DNA of 64,000 nucleotides, from NCBI RefSeq assembly GCF_020921035.1, contig NC_063150.1, positions 8,122,001 through 8,186,000 on the forward strand. The letters are read 5' to 3'. Of the stretch, positions 1 to 11,119 are shown one piece after another (the first letter of the stretch is position 1; each line of letters starts with the position of its first letter). The position numbers and the translations under genes are program-made. The DNA is from Rhodamnia argentea. Taxonomy: Eukaryota > Streptophyta > Magnoliopsida > Myrtales > Myrtaceae. The notes beneath the pieces are model-generated. The model ran no database searches, was not told the origin of the DNA, and saw only the letters and a list, made by a program, of their open reading frames with translations.

Positions 1-1327
1 CGCACAGTTGACAAAACTAAGTGGATAACCACAAAAACAAAAAAAAATGGAGGGTAGGGACAAGAAATCTCGATTTAAAGAACGTTGGCACGATGAGCTC
101 GACCAAGGACCATGTCTCTCGCGATCCACACTCGAGCATCTACCTGTATGTGACTGTGTATCTCGCATTTGTACATGTGGCTCATCACTCAGGTATGCCT
201 CGTCATCCCAGGTATGCCTTTGTCATCCACAACCAGGAAACCACATCCTAAGGCCAATTTATTGCAAAAGGGTATGAGAGGAAAGGGTCAACTCTCTATT
301 GGGATGCTTTTTCTTTTTGGGGCTTGTGGTGTCTAGGGTTGGGTAGACAGGAGTGGTAGGGCTACGACGACTCGTTCTTGCGATTTGATGTGCCAATAGA
401 ATTTGGTAGACCCAACAAAGACAATGGCTTTTCGCGTCATCTTATGTTCTTGTTCTTGCTAGCTTTCTTCCTTCTTTTCATTTCGTTTTCCCCTTGTTTA
501 ATTTCGTTTCTTACGTGCATTGGCACCATCATGTAGCCACCTTCTTCCCCGACCAATTGGACCTCATTTCGGCCTCCGCAACTTTTGGGATTTAACCCTC
601 TCTCGCTCTCTCTCTCTCTCTTAGATTACTTGTCGAATCACGTGAAAATAGTACCAGCGATTTGACCTTTTTCATTTCGTCTTCCTCATGCAGGATGACA
701 TTTTTCCTCGTCCACATTCTCTGCTAATGTCAAGATTAGAATATGAACTCTCGATATCAACTCGCTGAGAAATGCTAGGGTTACTATCAAATTTGGCGTG
801 TCTTCTTAGTACACTAATGAGATAATTCTAGATAGAACTATCTGCGTGCTACCATTCCATACTTGTGGAGAATTCTGTCTTAATGATCTTGCCCTCAGCC
901 AGGGAAACCTCAGTATCTCCATTCATTTGTCAGTGTCTTGAATCTCTTTAAAGATATGTTCTTGATGTTATTAGAGAATGCCAACTTACTTCCACAGGAA
1001 AAGCAGTAACGAGGTTCCACTATAGCTGATGGAGAATCATACACCCAAATGTTTTGTCGAGTATTCTTCACGATAGGTTCCTACTAAAATCATTTAGTGT
1101 TTGTCTCACATCCTCTTTTAAATAACTCTCTGTAACTCATAAAGAGAAGCCATAAGCACTTATGAAAGTAATATGTAGTAAAACGAAGCCCTAAAAAAAT
1201 CGCCTAATAATCGAAGGGGCCACAGCCCCAGCAATCCTGGTTGCTTCCATCTTAATGGAATGCCAATATAATCTAGTCAATAGAGATCATTGGGGAAAAT
1301 GTAGGCTCCACATTTGAACGTAATTCT
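1..1327. other. Intergenic DNA, no gene seen
   Basis: I see no supported gene here. Open frames are short and have no family resemblance. The stretch is AT-rich with a (TC)n tract near 601-622. Confidence 0.6.
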
Positions 1328-1748
1328 ATTGGGACAATTTCACCTCGGAGTTTTCAAACTTTTCATGATAATACATTTGAATCCGGAAACTTTACTTTAG
1401 TTGTTTGAGTAAGCATGCATACGTAAATGTGATAGAAGAATTCCCTAGATTTTGTCAATTTTCTTGCGGCTAAAGATCTATGTGAGATTTTGTTTGCTTT
1501 GTCCATCCGAAGTGGCGCCATGTCAGACTTAGAATTAAAACGCACACAATTGAAGATTAAAAAAAACAGAAAATTAAAAAAGAGATTGAAAATTAAAACA
1601 AAGACAGACTGAGGACGCAGGACATAATAGGGAGCCGCGATGTGGGAATCTCTCATCAAATGACAAGTTTTAGGTTTGGAACGAACGAAATGACAGTCTT
1701 AATGTACGATCATGATAAGTTTTAACACTCCTGACATAATTGTACCTA
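1328..1748. mobile_element. Putative MITE with terminal inverted repeats
   Basis: The left end, from about 1328 (GGGACAATTTCACC), and the reverse complement of the right end near 1748 (GGTACAATTATGTC) run in parallel for about 40 bases. Both continue into a stretch resembling AACTTTTCATGATAAT. No clear target duplication was found and there is no credible coding sequence inside. A class II non-autonomous element is the best reading; the superfamily is not assigned. Confidence 0.5.
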
Positions 1749-2634
1749 AGTTAAATGGACACACCTTACCCTTTGGTGAACTCGTCATGTTCGACCAAAA
1801 AAAAAAACTCAGTCATGTAAAAAGCCCTTATCAAACAAGCCATCGCGCACATTTGCCGTCCAGTTCCAGATATGTTTAAATAATAATCTAACCATATAAA
1901 AAGAATAAATCAAAGCTAGGCTTTCTTCTCTTAATCAATTTGTAGAGAATATTCACGAAGTGTCTTCATGACTTGAATGGCATGATGATTGACGGCAAGG
2001 AAAATATACGAATTATCTCGGACGGCACATCTTGCTTCGTCTAGGCAGGCATATGCCCCCACAAGGGATTTTCGCATCATTTTGAAGCAATAACGAGTGC
2101 CGATGTAAAAAAGACAAAGACACATTTTGAGTTTATCTGTTTTGCTGAAAATGAATAATTCGAAAATTATGTTTCTAAAAAATAATTGCTTATATCGTTT
2201 ACATATGACTAATTATCTCAAGCAATACAAGCTATTATTTTATGAAAATATTTTTTAGATCATTCATTTTCCATAAAAGAAGCGAAGCCTTTATGTAGAG
2301 TCATTACAATTGTTGATGCAATGAACTTGAAACAATCAAGCGTTGGGAAATACATATGTCGGGTTACTTGCGATTTTTTATGTTGGTTCTAGTCGGGATC
2401 GATGTCAATTTTTCAAAACATTATTGAATGTGGTATAGCTACTACCATTGTCCTAGGCAATATCTGCCTAATAATTCGGTATGAAAATCCGCACTAACCG
2501 GATTTGGTTGCTCGTATCTTACTATGTTGAAGACAAGACGTCATATGCGCGTAAGTGGAATTGGCGAGTTTGATTGGATTGACTAGGACTTACACTTGAG
2601 CAAATTTCAACTGAGACATTGATGTCTTCAAGAT
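1749..2634. other. Intergenic DNA, no gene seen
   Basis: AT-rich sequence. The 64-codon minus-strand open frame near 1931-2125 has no recognisable motif and lies amid repeats, so it is not treated as a gene. Confidence 0.5.
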
Positions 2635-2787
2635 ACCACACTAGGGTTTGATACCTTCATGATTTCCAGTGTGCATGGGAGGATTTCACTGATGTCATAA
2701 AAAGGTTTTGTAGGGTTTGATACCACACTAGGGTTAGATGCCTCATGATTTCTAGTCTGCATGGGAAGATTTTGCTGACATTACAAT
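2635..2787 (+). repeat. Imperfect tandem duplication, about 87-bp period
   Basis: The segment starting ACCACACTAGGGTTTGATAC at 2635 recurs, diverged, at 2722 (ACCACACTAGGGTTAGATGC). Both continue through a similar CATGATTTC and TGCATGGGA block. Two units are visible, just upstream of the copia 5' LTR. Confidence 0.75.
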
Positions 2788-2921
2788 AAACTTTTTGTTG
2801 GCAATCAACTACCTAAAAAACAATAGAGTCTTTCGATAAAAGAAGAAGAAGAAAACAATCGAGTCTAGAAAGCTTAATCGAGTTTTCAAGATTCAAATAC
2901 ATGAGTGCAAATCATTCAAAG

Positions 2922-3388
2922 TGTCGAAGATATGTCTCAAGTTTGAGCTTGATGAGGAAACTTTTGTAATTCAAGTCGGTTTCATGTTTGATTGGTTACC
3001 TAGTTTAAATACGTTTCTAATTTTGAATCCAATTTTCCTTCTATAAAAGAAGGTGAAGAAAATAAAGTGGCAACTTTTTCATCAATCATACCCTGAAGCA
3101 ATCCGAGAGTGTTAAAATCAAGAAATCTTGTGATAAGATTTATATAATTCATTTATAAAATTGACTGATTATTTGGTGAATTGTGAAACTAAACATCATA
3201 TGAGTTATTGAGTGACTCAAGTGTGGTTGTAATCTCCATTGGTATGGCATGATTTATAGTGAAATTATTTGCTGCTCTCCCCGAGGACGTAGATCACTCC
3301 GACTACATTACGTAAATCTAGTGTCCAATTTAGTTCTTTATTTTTTTTATTTTATTGTTCGATCGTTTTTTTTTTTTTTTTTTTTGCA
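2922..3388 (+). repeat. 5' LTR of the copia remnant
   Basis: It begins TGTCGAAGATATGTCTCAAG and ends near TTTTGCA just before the primer site, about 467 bp. Its start, middle (a TATAAAAGAAGG box near 3043, possibly the promoter) and end (GAGGACGTAGATCACTCCGA) align with the 3' copy. The 3' end contains a long T run. Confidence 0.8.
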
Positions 3389-3392
3389 ACTA

Positions 3393-3406
3393 TTAATATC
3401 ATAGCC
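3393..3406 (+). other. Degenerate primer-binding site
   Basis: TAATATCATAGCC directly follows the 5' LTR. It differs at a few positions from the TGGTATCAGAGCC sequence typical of plant copia elements primed by initiator tRNA-Met. Confidence 0.6.
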
Positions 3407-3429
3407 AAGTTTGGTTGAGTTGAAGTGAA

Positions 3430-5630
3430 TCGATGTCGACAGAAGAAGGAAATCTAATAATTGACAAATTTGATGAGAAGAATTTTTGGTTTCTAGTAGA
3501 TGTAAATTGAAGGTTATCTTTAACAGAGGAATATGCACTTACCCCACTTAGGAAGAAACCAGAGTCGAAGAAGCAAGATGGTTAGGAATTGTTAGATAGA
3601 CAAACGTTGATTGTTATTTGACTAACATTAGCTTGTAATGTAGTGTTTAACAACCCGAAATAAAAAACCACTGCGGGTTTGATGAAGGTCCTGAGAAACA
3701 TGTATGAGAAGCCCTTTGTGCTCAATAAGGTCTACTTGATGGGTGCTTTGTTCATTTACAAATAGGTGAAGGTGCATCGATGGCTAAGCATATCAATGCA
3801 TTCAATGTGGTCATTAGTCAATTAAATTCGATTGAGATTGACTTTGATAATGAGATTCTTATTTTGATTCTATTATCCTCATTACTTAATAGTTTGAACA
3901 ATACTATTACTACTGCTAGTAATTTCTTTCGGTCAAGAAGCTTGACGCTTGATGAGGTTAGCAATTTGATTTTAAGTGAAAATATCTGTAGGAGAGAATC
4001 TAGTGTACCTCTACCTTATTAGGGAAAAAACTACTTGTGTTAGCAATAGTACAAATCCAAGCAGAAATAGTCAATTTCGGATTCATAGTGTTATATGTTA
4101 GATTTGTGGCAAGATGGGGCATTTTAGAAGAGATTGTCTTAAGATGAAGAATGAAAAGGGCAAGAGAATTAGAGTTGGTCTACAGATGATGTTCCAACTG
4201 TAGCTGATTGTAAATTGAATAGTGTTAATCATGTCTTGTTTGTTACTGAGAATTCGTCGTTTGACAAATGAATTATGGATTCTAGTTATTCATTTCATTC
4301 TACACCAAAAAGGAACTGAATTACTACTTATTAATGCATAGATGGTAGTAAAGTTTAGTTGGGAAAAACGTTGAGTGTGATGTTGCAAGTGTTAGTGATA
4401 TAATGTATAATGATATCGTGAGAACATTGACTAGAGTGAACTACGTTCTGAAATTGAAGAAGAACCTGATTTCTTTGAGTACCTTGGCTTTAGTTGTGTC
4501 TCAGTATACTTCAAAATATAGAATTCCGATAGGTGTTTGAGATGCTCTAATGATAATGAGAGTAATCAAGCACAGTGGCCTATATGACTTCAAGGGAAAA
4601 CAATAACAAATTTCATTATGCGGGCGTCGAATGCATCTGTTTGAGAGTCCGAATTGTGCATATTGGCGAGAGAAGTTTAAAGATTCTAAGTGAAAAGAGT
4701 TTGATGTGTGGTCATCTAGCTGATAAACCAAATATATGCACGTGATTGAAATGGAAAAATCAAATAATTATTTGTGGTGGAACAAAATATCTTTGGTTTT
4801 CCCTTCTATCGGTGCTTGAAACAATTTTGTCTTCTCTATATTACTATATCTCTAGAGTCAAAATATGACTTAAGGAAATGACCAAAAGTGCAATTCAGTA
4901 CAATTGTCGGAGAAACAATAGAGATTGCATAATTTATTCACTTGGATATTTGCCAATTGTCACGCTTCCTTCAAGGAAGAATGCTAGGTCTACACTAATA
5001 GTTATAAATGATTACTCGAGGAAGACCTAACTGCTTGTGCTAAGGTACAATTTTGATGTTTTTGCTAGGATCATGCAGTTGAGAGTTTTGATCAAAAAAG
5101 AGATCGACAAGACAATCAATCATATGCAGATTGACAATAGCATGAAGTTCCACTTGGAGCTATTAAATGAATTCTACATAAAGATGTAGTGAGACATCAC
5201 ACTAGTGACAAGAACCACAACAGATTGTAGAGTTGATTGACAAAATATTTCTAGAAATGCCCATAAAATGCTCTCAAGTATTGGTATGAATAGGAGATTC
5301 CTAGTAGATGCATTTAGTAAGGCGAGTTACATGTTAATAGAACCCCCATCAATTGTGATTAATTTTTGAACTCCTGAAGAAGTGTGGTTTAGTAACATTG
5401 TTGATTATTTTGTTCTTAGAATATTTATTTGTCTTGTTATATTCAAGTGAGTGATGACAGGCTCAATGGGATGGTAAGAAAGTGCATGTTTCTAATTTGT
5501 GCACAATGTGAGTTGGGCTATTATTCATGGAACCCGGATTAAATTCACTTATTATTTACATTTGAGAAGTCTCAAATACTTTTGGGTAGGAGTGATTGTG
5601 ATAATGTTCATACAAATTTGGACAGAGTTT
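3430..5630 (+). pseudogene. Broken copia gag-pol remnant
   Basis: A gag-like stretch is open at 3780-4022 (contains ISQLNSIEIDFDNE and LDEVSNLILSEN). It is followed by a zinc-knuckle remnant near 4090-4150 (GKMGHFRRDC), a protease-like MDSSYSFHSTP near 4275, and an integrase remnant near 4980-5450 (INDYSRKT, TPEEVW). Stops and shifts interrupt all frames. No reverse transcriptase or RNase H motif is seen before the 3' LTR. It cannot encode a functional polyprotein as it stands. Confidence 0.8.
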
Positions 5631-5639
5631 AGCTCAAGG

Positions 5640-6016
5640 TGGAGTAATAATCAGAAACTCCCGAGGCAACGTAATCCGCACGGACGGTCCATGCAACAAG
5701 ATGGAGCCTATAGAGCCAACAGTTACTATAGCTACTAATTTTGACAAGTTACGTGTTCGATCTCCCGACATATATGCGTGAAATGGTGGTGTTGCTTTAT
5801 TTGTGATTGAGGAGATTGTGTCGGAAAATCCTTGTGGAGTAACTAAAGGTATAAGTAGAGTTGGGTTTTGATAAGGTCCACTGTTATGGAGAAGATCAAA
5901 CACAGCTTGAACCTAAAAGATCTTTATGACAATTGAGTTCACGAGGGGCTACGGGAAAGTAACAACGAAGTTCAGATTCTAATGAAGCGATTGTGACTTG
6001 GCTCAAGCGTTGATCC
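5640..6016. other. Unassigned segment between integrase remnant and 3' LTR
   Basis: This stretch does not match expected copia RT/RNase H sequence. A TGTTCGATCTCCC motif near 5754 resembles a pol III B box, so a SINE-like fragment is possible, but no A box or SINE body is evident. Confidence 0.3.
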
Positions 6017-6104
6017 AACGTGGAGATTGTGAAGATATATCTCGAGTTTAAACCCCAAGAAAGATACTTTCCTAGTCCAAATAGGTTTCCTTTTCGAATG
6101 GTTA

Positions 6105-6774
6105 GGGATAAGTGTTAAAAAAATTCAACAATTTAGTACTAAACCTTTTGCTCTTGTGCCAATTGAGTTCATCGAGTCAATTTTAATTGAAAATCGCTAA
6201 CGTGGATATCGATCATCTTAGGTGGCATGGACGGCACTAACGTGAACATTTTTTTATAATTTCAAATATCTTTTTTTTTTCATTTTTTTCATTTTTTTTC
6301 ATTTTTTAACTCTTTTTTCTAATAAAAAACCAGCGAGGGTTACTAGCCGACCACTGCCGGCCCTAGGTGAGGGCTGGTAGTCCTTGCCAACTCTAGGGAG
6401 GGGCACGACACCCTTGTTGGGGCGAATGCAAGCCCTCACCCGGATCTAACAAGGACGCCACGACCCTCACCCGGGGCCTGCGGGGGTCAGCAATAACCCT
6501 CGTGGGCCCTCGGTAAAAAACATAGAGTACTGAAAAGAAAAGGAAAAATAAGAAAAAACCAAAAGAAAATTATTAAAATATGTCAAAGTCAGCACCGTCT
6601 ATACCACGTAGGACGACCGGTATCCACATCATCTATTTGGGACAAAAATTGGTTGGAAGGACTTAATCAGTACAAATATAAAAGGTTTAGGACTAAATTG
6701 GCAATACTAAAATCTTTAGGACCATCTTGGGACCAATACCATAGATTTATGACTTTTTTTTTACACTTTTCCTT
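6105..6774. mobile_element. Mutator-like non-autonomous element with 9-bp TSD
   Basis: The terminal repeats are GGGATAAGTGTTAAAA at the left and, as reverse complement of the right, AAGGAAAAGTGTAAAA. Flanks GAATGGTTA (6096-6104) and GAATGGCTA (6775-6783) form a 9-bp target duplication with one mismatch, typical of Mutator-like elements. Subterminal sequence has the motif 'gtgccaattgagtt' and its inverse. The core (6330-6510) is GC-rich. No transposase is encoded. Confidence 0.8.
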
Positions 6775-6793
6775 GAATGGCTATCTAGTTTGA

Positions 6794-7403
6794 AGGAAAA
6801 TTACCAAGAAAGTTCTAAACTTATTGCGATTATGTCAATTCAATGTTAAAATTTTTTTCTTGCCAACTGAGTTCTAAATATTTTGCATTTGTGCCAATTC
6901 AATTCATGCGCTAATATGGATAATTTTTAATAAAAATTTTATATTAATTTTTTTTCCCTCTTACTTCCTCCTGTGGCCGGCGAGCTAAGGTCGACAAGGG
7001 TCGCCGGAGCTCGCCAGCCATTGAGCGTGGCCATTGCGGCCGCAGGGGAGATCGCCCCTCTCAAATTTGGGTGAGAGTAGTCTCACTCGCGACGGGCGAG
7101 GCATGGTGGCCTTGGGCCACAATCGGTGAGTGGCCTTACAAGCCCTTGCCTGCGACCACTAAGGCATCGCCAGCCACAATAGGAAGAAAGACAAAATAAA
7201 GAGAAAAAAGGAAATATTATCGAAATATTATTAAAAATTATCCACATCAGCGCTAGCGATACCACGTTAGTGCCGACTAGCCAAATAATATGTGAGTAAC
7301 TTTTATATTTGCAAAAATTTTAGAATTCAGTTGGCAAAAAAAAAGTTCGTGAACCGAATTGGTACAATTGCATTAGGTTTATGACTTTTTTGGTAATTTT
7401 TCC
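6794..7403. mobile_element. Second Mutator-like non-autonomous element, same family type
   Basis: Inverted ends AGGAAAATTACCAAGAAAG and, in reverse complement, GGAAAAATTACCAAAAAAG. Flanks CTAGTTTGA (6785-6793) and CCAATTTGA (7404-7412) agree at 7 of 9 positions. The undisrupted 5' LTR has CTAGTTTAA at the matching place, which supports this as the insertion site. The GC-rich core near 6970-7170 gives spurious open frames. Confidence 0.78.
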
Positions 7404-7817
7404 CCAATTTGAGTATGTTTTTAATTTTGGATCTAATCCTCTTTTATAAAAAAGACTGGAGGCAAGTTTTTCATGAATTATGCCATGAAGCAATCCGAGA
7501 GAGTTGAGGCATTAAATCTTATGCTAAGGTTTGTATAACTAATTTTTTGAGAATAAGATATTTATTCGTGAGAAATCGTGCTGCCGAATAATATGTGAGT
7601 AAGCGAGTGCAATGAGGACTGAGAAATACTAAAAATATTTGAACGAATCGAGTGTGATTGTAATCTCCATTTATATCTCATGATATATATTGGAATTCTT
7701 TGCTACTTATCCCTTGGACGTAAATCACATCGACTGAACCACATAAATCTAATATTCGATTTATTTTTATTTATTTTTTCTCCATTTATTTTACTATCCG
7801 ACCACTCATTTTCCACA

Positions 7818-9760
7818 ACACAGAGGAACAGATTACACGGATCGTGTGCATATAACAAAAGTCCAGGAAGAATCGCTTTTCCAATCGACAATATCTTCCT
7901 TTCTAGGAAATTGGAAGGTAAATAGGGTTGGTGCATGTGCATGTGCATGTCGAGTGTCGACGACGCCATCCCCATCAGTTAACTCTAAAAACATCAACGA
8001 ATGGATGGCCAAACTCCACGTTCAGACACTGCCCTCCTCTTTTCGAGGAGTGTCACCCACTGTCATGTGATGGCCCATGTAACATGTAACCAACCAGAGT
8101 GCGGTATCCTAAAAAAATGTCCTTTTTGCCGACTTCACCAAGCGACCTCCCTTCTCTTGATTTCTCACTTTTCACCCCCTGCAAATCCCATTATTTATAT
8201 TTCTGTCGTGTCCAGATATTGAAGATTTATATATAGTCTACGAGAAATATTGCTATTCCAAAAGTAGGGATCAACCGGGCGAGATTCAGATGAGAATTAA
8301 CAACGTAATTACGGATTGAACATGGAAATGCTCCAACATTCGTGCACATTGGTCTCTGACTCGCATACTCGTGCGAATTGTTGTCTAGATTATTTCTTGA
8401 CAAGGGATTATTAATTTGAACGATGAATATACGCCACGGCACTAGTTCAATTGCCGCCGCAATCTTCATTGCTCCGCCGGTGCCTGGTCATTGCTGTTGT
8501 TGCTTCACTGTCTTTGTCGCTTCAATGTCTTTGTCGCTCCTCCTTGTCGTGAGGAATTGCCAAGAACGCTAGAGGGCCACGGCGTCGGACCTACTCATTT
8601 GGAGGTAGGGTTGCAATGCTGGTCCGAGAGAGGGGGGGAGATATGACAGCCATGGTAGACGTAATGGTGAGAGAGAGAGAGAGAGAGAGAGGAGGATAGA
8701 ATAGGGGGAGGGTGAGTTTGATTTTGTCTTGCGTGCCTTTTTCAATTTATAAGTTTTACTTGTGCATGATGGAAATTTTCGTTACTCGCGTACTAAAAAG
8801 GCTTATTCAGAGCGAATTTTCCGGACGGAGGAAAATACGATACGTCGATACGTGATTACCAAGAGCTGATTTACAAAAGGAATTACATCGAGTCAGCGCG
8901 ACAATTCACCGGTTCCTTCACCCGAAATGGAAAAAAAAAAATAGGAAAAGGAGATTGATGAGAGAGGTGGAGGGGGCAGGTTTTGCAATTTCGAAGAAGT
9001 AGAGGGATCAGATTCCTCAGATTCTTAAGAACATGTAGGAATTTATATCACCTCATCCTAGCGAGCTTAAAAAAAATCTGGGAGGAGGATTGGGCAGAGA
9101 AAAGCAGTCACATGGCCAATGCAAATCGGCGAGGAGGGTCAGTCTCTGTCGATGCCTTCGAGGGCCTACCGCCCGGGCTGACGTTCGTTCGTTCGTACCG
9201 TCCTGCTCGGACGCCCAATCGGGATCCTTTTATCTGCACGTGAGGCCGTTCTGCTTCAGATCGACGACATCTCTCAGCTTTTGTTTGCGTCCCACGTTAC
9301 GAGATGACCCCGTCTCGGTGCAGTTTGTACCAACGTCCGTGGATTCGAACAGAAACGACCTCCTCCGGTTCCGGAGCCGGAATCTCTTTCGACCCGCAAA
9401 ACCGATCGCGTCGAGCTTCGGTTGGACATGATTAGGTTAGTTTTTGTTCCGGTACGGCCGAGTTCTCGAACACGTCCACATTTGAAAACCCTTGTTGTCC
9501 AGGGAAGGGAAAACGGTAAGAGACGGCCCGGAGGCCACGGTGAAGGCGACTTAAGACGGCAAAACTTCTAAGGGGGAACATAATTAATGCTATTTATTGA
9601 AGACGAGGCATATCGCCCCGCCGAGCCGGTTCACGAGTACATCCCTAATCATGAATAAATCGTCGTAGCCAATAACAACCCCGGCCGGATCTCACATTAA
9701 ATTAACAAGAGTATGTCAACTCCCATGCTGCTTCCTTCACCCAACATCAATGATCAGTTC

Positions 9761-9798
<38 letters not shown>

Positions 9799-9828
9799 AT
9801 GAGTTTAGTTAAGATAGTGATTGGTGTT
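7818..9828. other. Intergenic DNA downstream of the FAF gene
   Basis: No supported gene. A (GCATGT)n-like run lies near 7932-7950 and (GA)n tracts at 8669-8691 and 9770-9795. Open frames at 8983-9431 have no recognisable domain and overlap each other in different frames. Confidence 0.5.
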
Positions 9829-10725
9829 TTAAGTAGCCACCCAACATGGCTTGGGCTTCCAATTTATGGCTACACCTTCATTGCACCACACCATGCTTGG
9901 CCTCGAGCACTGTCCGTTTCCGATTTCGCCCCCCACAAACCCTCTATTTCCCTCCATGCCCTCTCCTTCTTCCTCGTCAAACTCTTCATGATCAATGTCT
10001 TCTCCTTCCATCCTCACATTCTCCTCCTCCTCCTCGTCTTCTTCTTCTTCTTCTTCTTCTAGCTCCTTGCTCTCTGCCTCCACCTCCTTGTCTTCCTCCT
10101 CTTCCTCTTCCCCTTCAGCTTTGCTCCCCTCCGAGAAGCGAACCCTGAGACGGCCGTGGCTCCGCTCCACATGGAAGACGCTGCAGCCGGACGACACCGC
10201 CACCGCCTCCACCACCAGCCTCCCCCCCTCCCGGCGGGACCGCACCTGGAACCCCGTGGAGCCGCCCACCGACGTCAGCGGCGGCGGGAACGAGCCGCTC
10301 CGGCTCAGCTTCTTCCTCTCTGGCCGAATCGCCGGGCGGCGGTCGGCGCCTCCGCCTCTGCCTCCTCCGGGTGAGAGGAGCGGGGCCTCACTGTCGCCCA
10401 CGTCGCTGCCAGTCTCGCTTCCTAGTGACTCGGTGCACATCTCGAGGCTCCGGTCGCTGAGGAACGAGGCGGAGCACTTCAGGAGCGGGTGGACGTAGAC
10501 GGCGCCATGCTCGCCCTCGCTCTTCTCCTCCCTGGGGGCGAAAGCCTGGAGGAAGCTCCAGTCCGCAGGGTCGGCGCCCAGCTGGGCCGCCACGGTCTTC
10601 ATCTTGGCCACTCCGTCGGAATCAACAAAGGGTCTGCGCAGGGAGAGCTTGAGCCTGAGAACGCGTGGCTCGACGCGCCTCGGCTCGAGGCACGACTGCA
10701 GCCCCTGGCACACGCTTGAAGACAT
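9829..10725 (-). CDS. FAF2: FANTASTIC FOUR (FAF) family protein
   Basis: Single-exon gene of 298 residues starting at an ATG at 10725. The plant FAF domain is at about residues 145-198 (GSFPPPLTSVGG, then FQVRSRREGGRLVVEAV and ERSHGRLRVRFSEG). FAF proteins are known to affect shoot meristem size through the WUSCHEL/CLAVATA circuit. An LxLxLxL stretch at residues 23-29 resembles an EAR repression motif; that is inference. After the domain comes a glutamate-rich acidic block (residues 205-260), as in other FAF proteins. The C-terminus reads SMVWCNEGVAINWKPKPCWVAT without break. The number FAF2 rests on the adjacent FZL gene, matching gene order I recall from Arabidopsis; family membership is surer than the paralogue. 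Confidence 0.92.
   Translation of the reverse strand: MSSSVCQGLQSCLEPRRVEPRVLRLKLSLRRPFVDSDGVAKMKTVAAQLGADPADWSFLQAFAPREEKSEGEHGAVYVHPLLKCSASFLSDRSLEMCTESLGSETGSDVGDSEAPLLSPGGGRGGGADRRPAIRPERKKLSRSGSFPPPLTSVGGSTGFQVRSRREGGRLVVEAVAVSSGCSVFHVERSHGRLRVRFSEGSKAEGEEEEEEDKEVEAESKELEEEEEEEDEEEEENVRMEGEDIDHEEFDEEEGEGMEGNRGFVGGEIGNGQCSRPSMVWCNEGVAINWKPKPCWVAT
10018..10113 (-). repeat. Triplet-rich GAA/GAG tract coding poly-glutamate
   Basis: On the plus strand this is a run of TCC, TCT and TTC triplets. In the FAF frame it encodes Glu-rich residues of about 205-236, including two runs of seven or more Glu broken by Asp, Val or Lys. Such tracts are slippage-prone. Confidence 0.85.
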
Positions 10726-11020
10726 TTGTTCTATTTCCTTTTTTTCCCCTTTGTTTACTCCTTATCCACAAAATTAGGCAGTTTGGTTAGCCGATGGAAA
10801 TTTTAGAACGTGGGAGAAACAGGGGAGAGGCAGAGCAAGCCTTGTGGTTCGGAATTGGGTTTAAAAAAAACAAAAGGGATTGTTTGGACTTATGTGATGG
10901 AAATTGAAGTAAGATCGGAGAGCATTCCTCTAGAGAGAGAGAGAGAGAGAAGCAAGAGGAGGGTTGGGGGAAAGAGGGGAAGGAGTGAACATGAGAGAGT
11001 AGTGAGAGCGGGTCGAGGCT

Positions 11021-11031
11021 GAATTTATAGG
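11021..11031 (-). promoter_or_regulatory. Candidate TATA box of the FAF gene
   Basis: On the minus strand the sequence reads CCTATAAATTC, about 300 bp upstream of the FAF start codon. This would allow a 5' UTR of about 260 bases containing the (GA)n tract at 10932-10950. Not tested by transcript data. Confidence 0.5.
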
Positions 11032-11119
11032 TGAAAGACAGGGGAGGCGGAAGTGGTGCACTCCTTATTTTGGCCTGTAAGCCTTTCTAAGGCTCTCTTT
11101 GCCATGGTGAATGGTGGCG

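Larger units (their letters stand above)
2922..7817 (+). mobile_element. Decayed Ty1/copia retrotransposon with nested insertions
   Basis: Two diverged LTRs flank an internal region running left to right. A degenerate tRNA-Met-type primer site follows the 5' LTR and a purine-rich tract (near 6017-6026) precedes the 3' LTR. Order inside is gag-like, CCHC zinc knuckle, protease-like, then integrase-like. Every reading frame is broken by stops and shifts. The region between integrase and 3' LTR is only about 400 bp, so reverse transcriptase and RNase H are missing or unrecognisable. The element looks old and immobile. No clean 5-bp target duplication was found. Two Mutator-like elements sit inside the 3' LTR. 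Confidence 0.85.
6028..7817 (+). repeat. 3' LTR of the copia remnant, split by two insertions
   Basis: The LTR starts TGTGAAGATATATCTCGAG and its end matches the 5' LTR end around 7695-7815. Removing the two Mutator-like insertions (6105-6774 and 6794-7403) leaves about 0.5 kb, close to the 467 bp of the 5' LTR. The fragment between the insertions (6775-6793) and the right part (7404 onward) continue the LTR sequence in order. Confidence 0.8.

Noticed and set aside
8983-9431. Two overlapping plus-strand frames with Arg/Ser-rich translations
   Set aside because: They are in different frames, lack any domain, and lie between repeats downstream of FAF.
9995-10498. Plus-strand 167-codon frame over the FAF gene
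   Set aside because: It is the antisense shadow of the FAF coding sequence; its poly-Ser is the complement of the Glu-rich tract.
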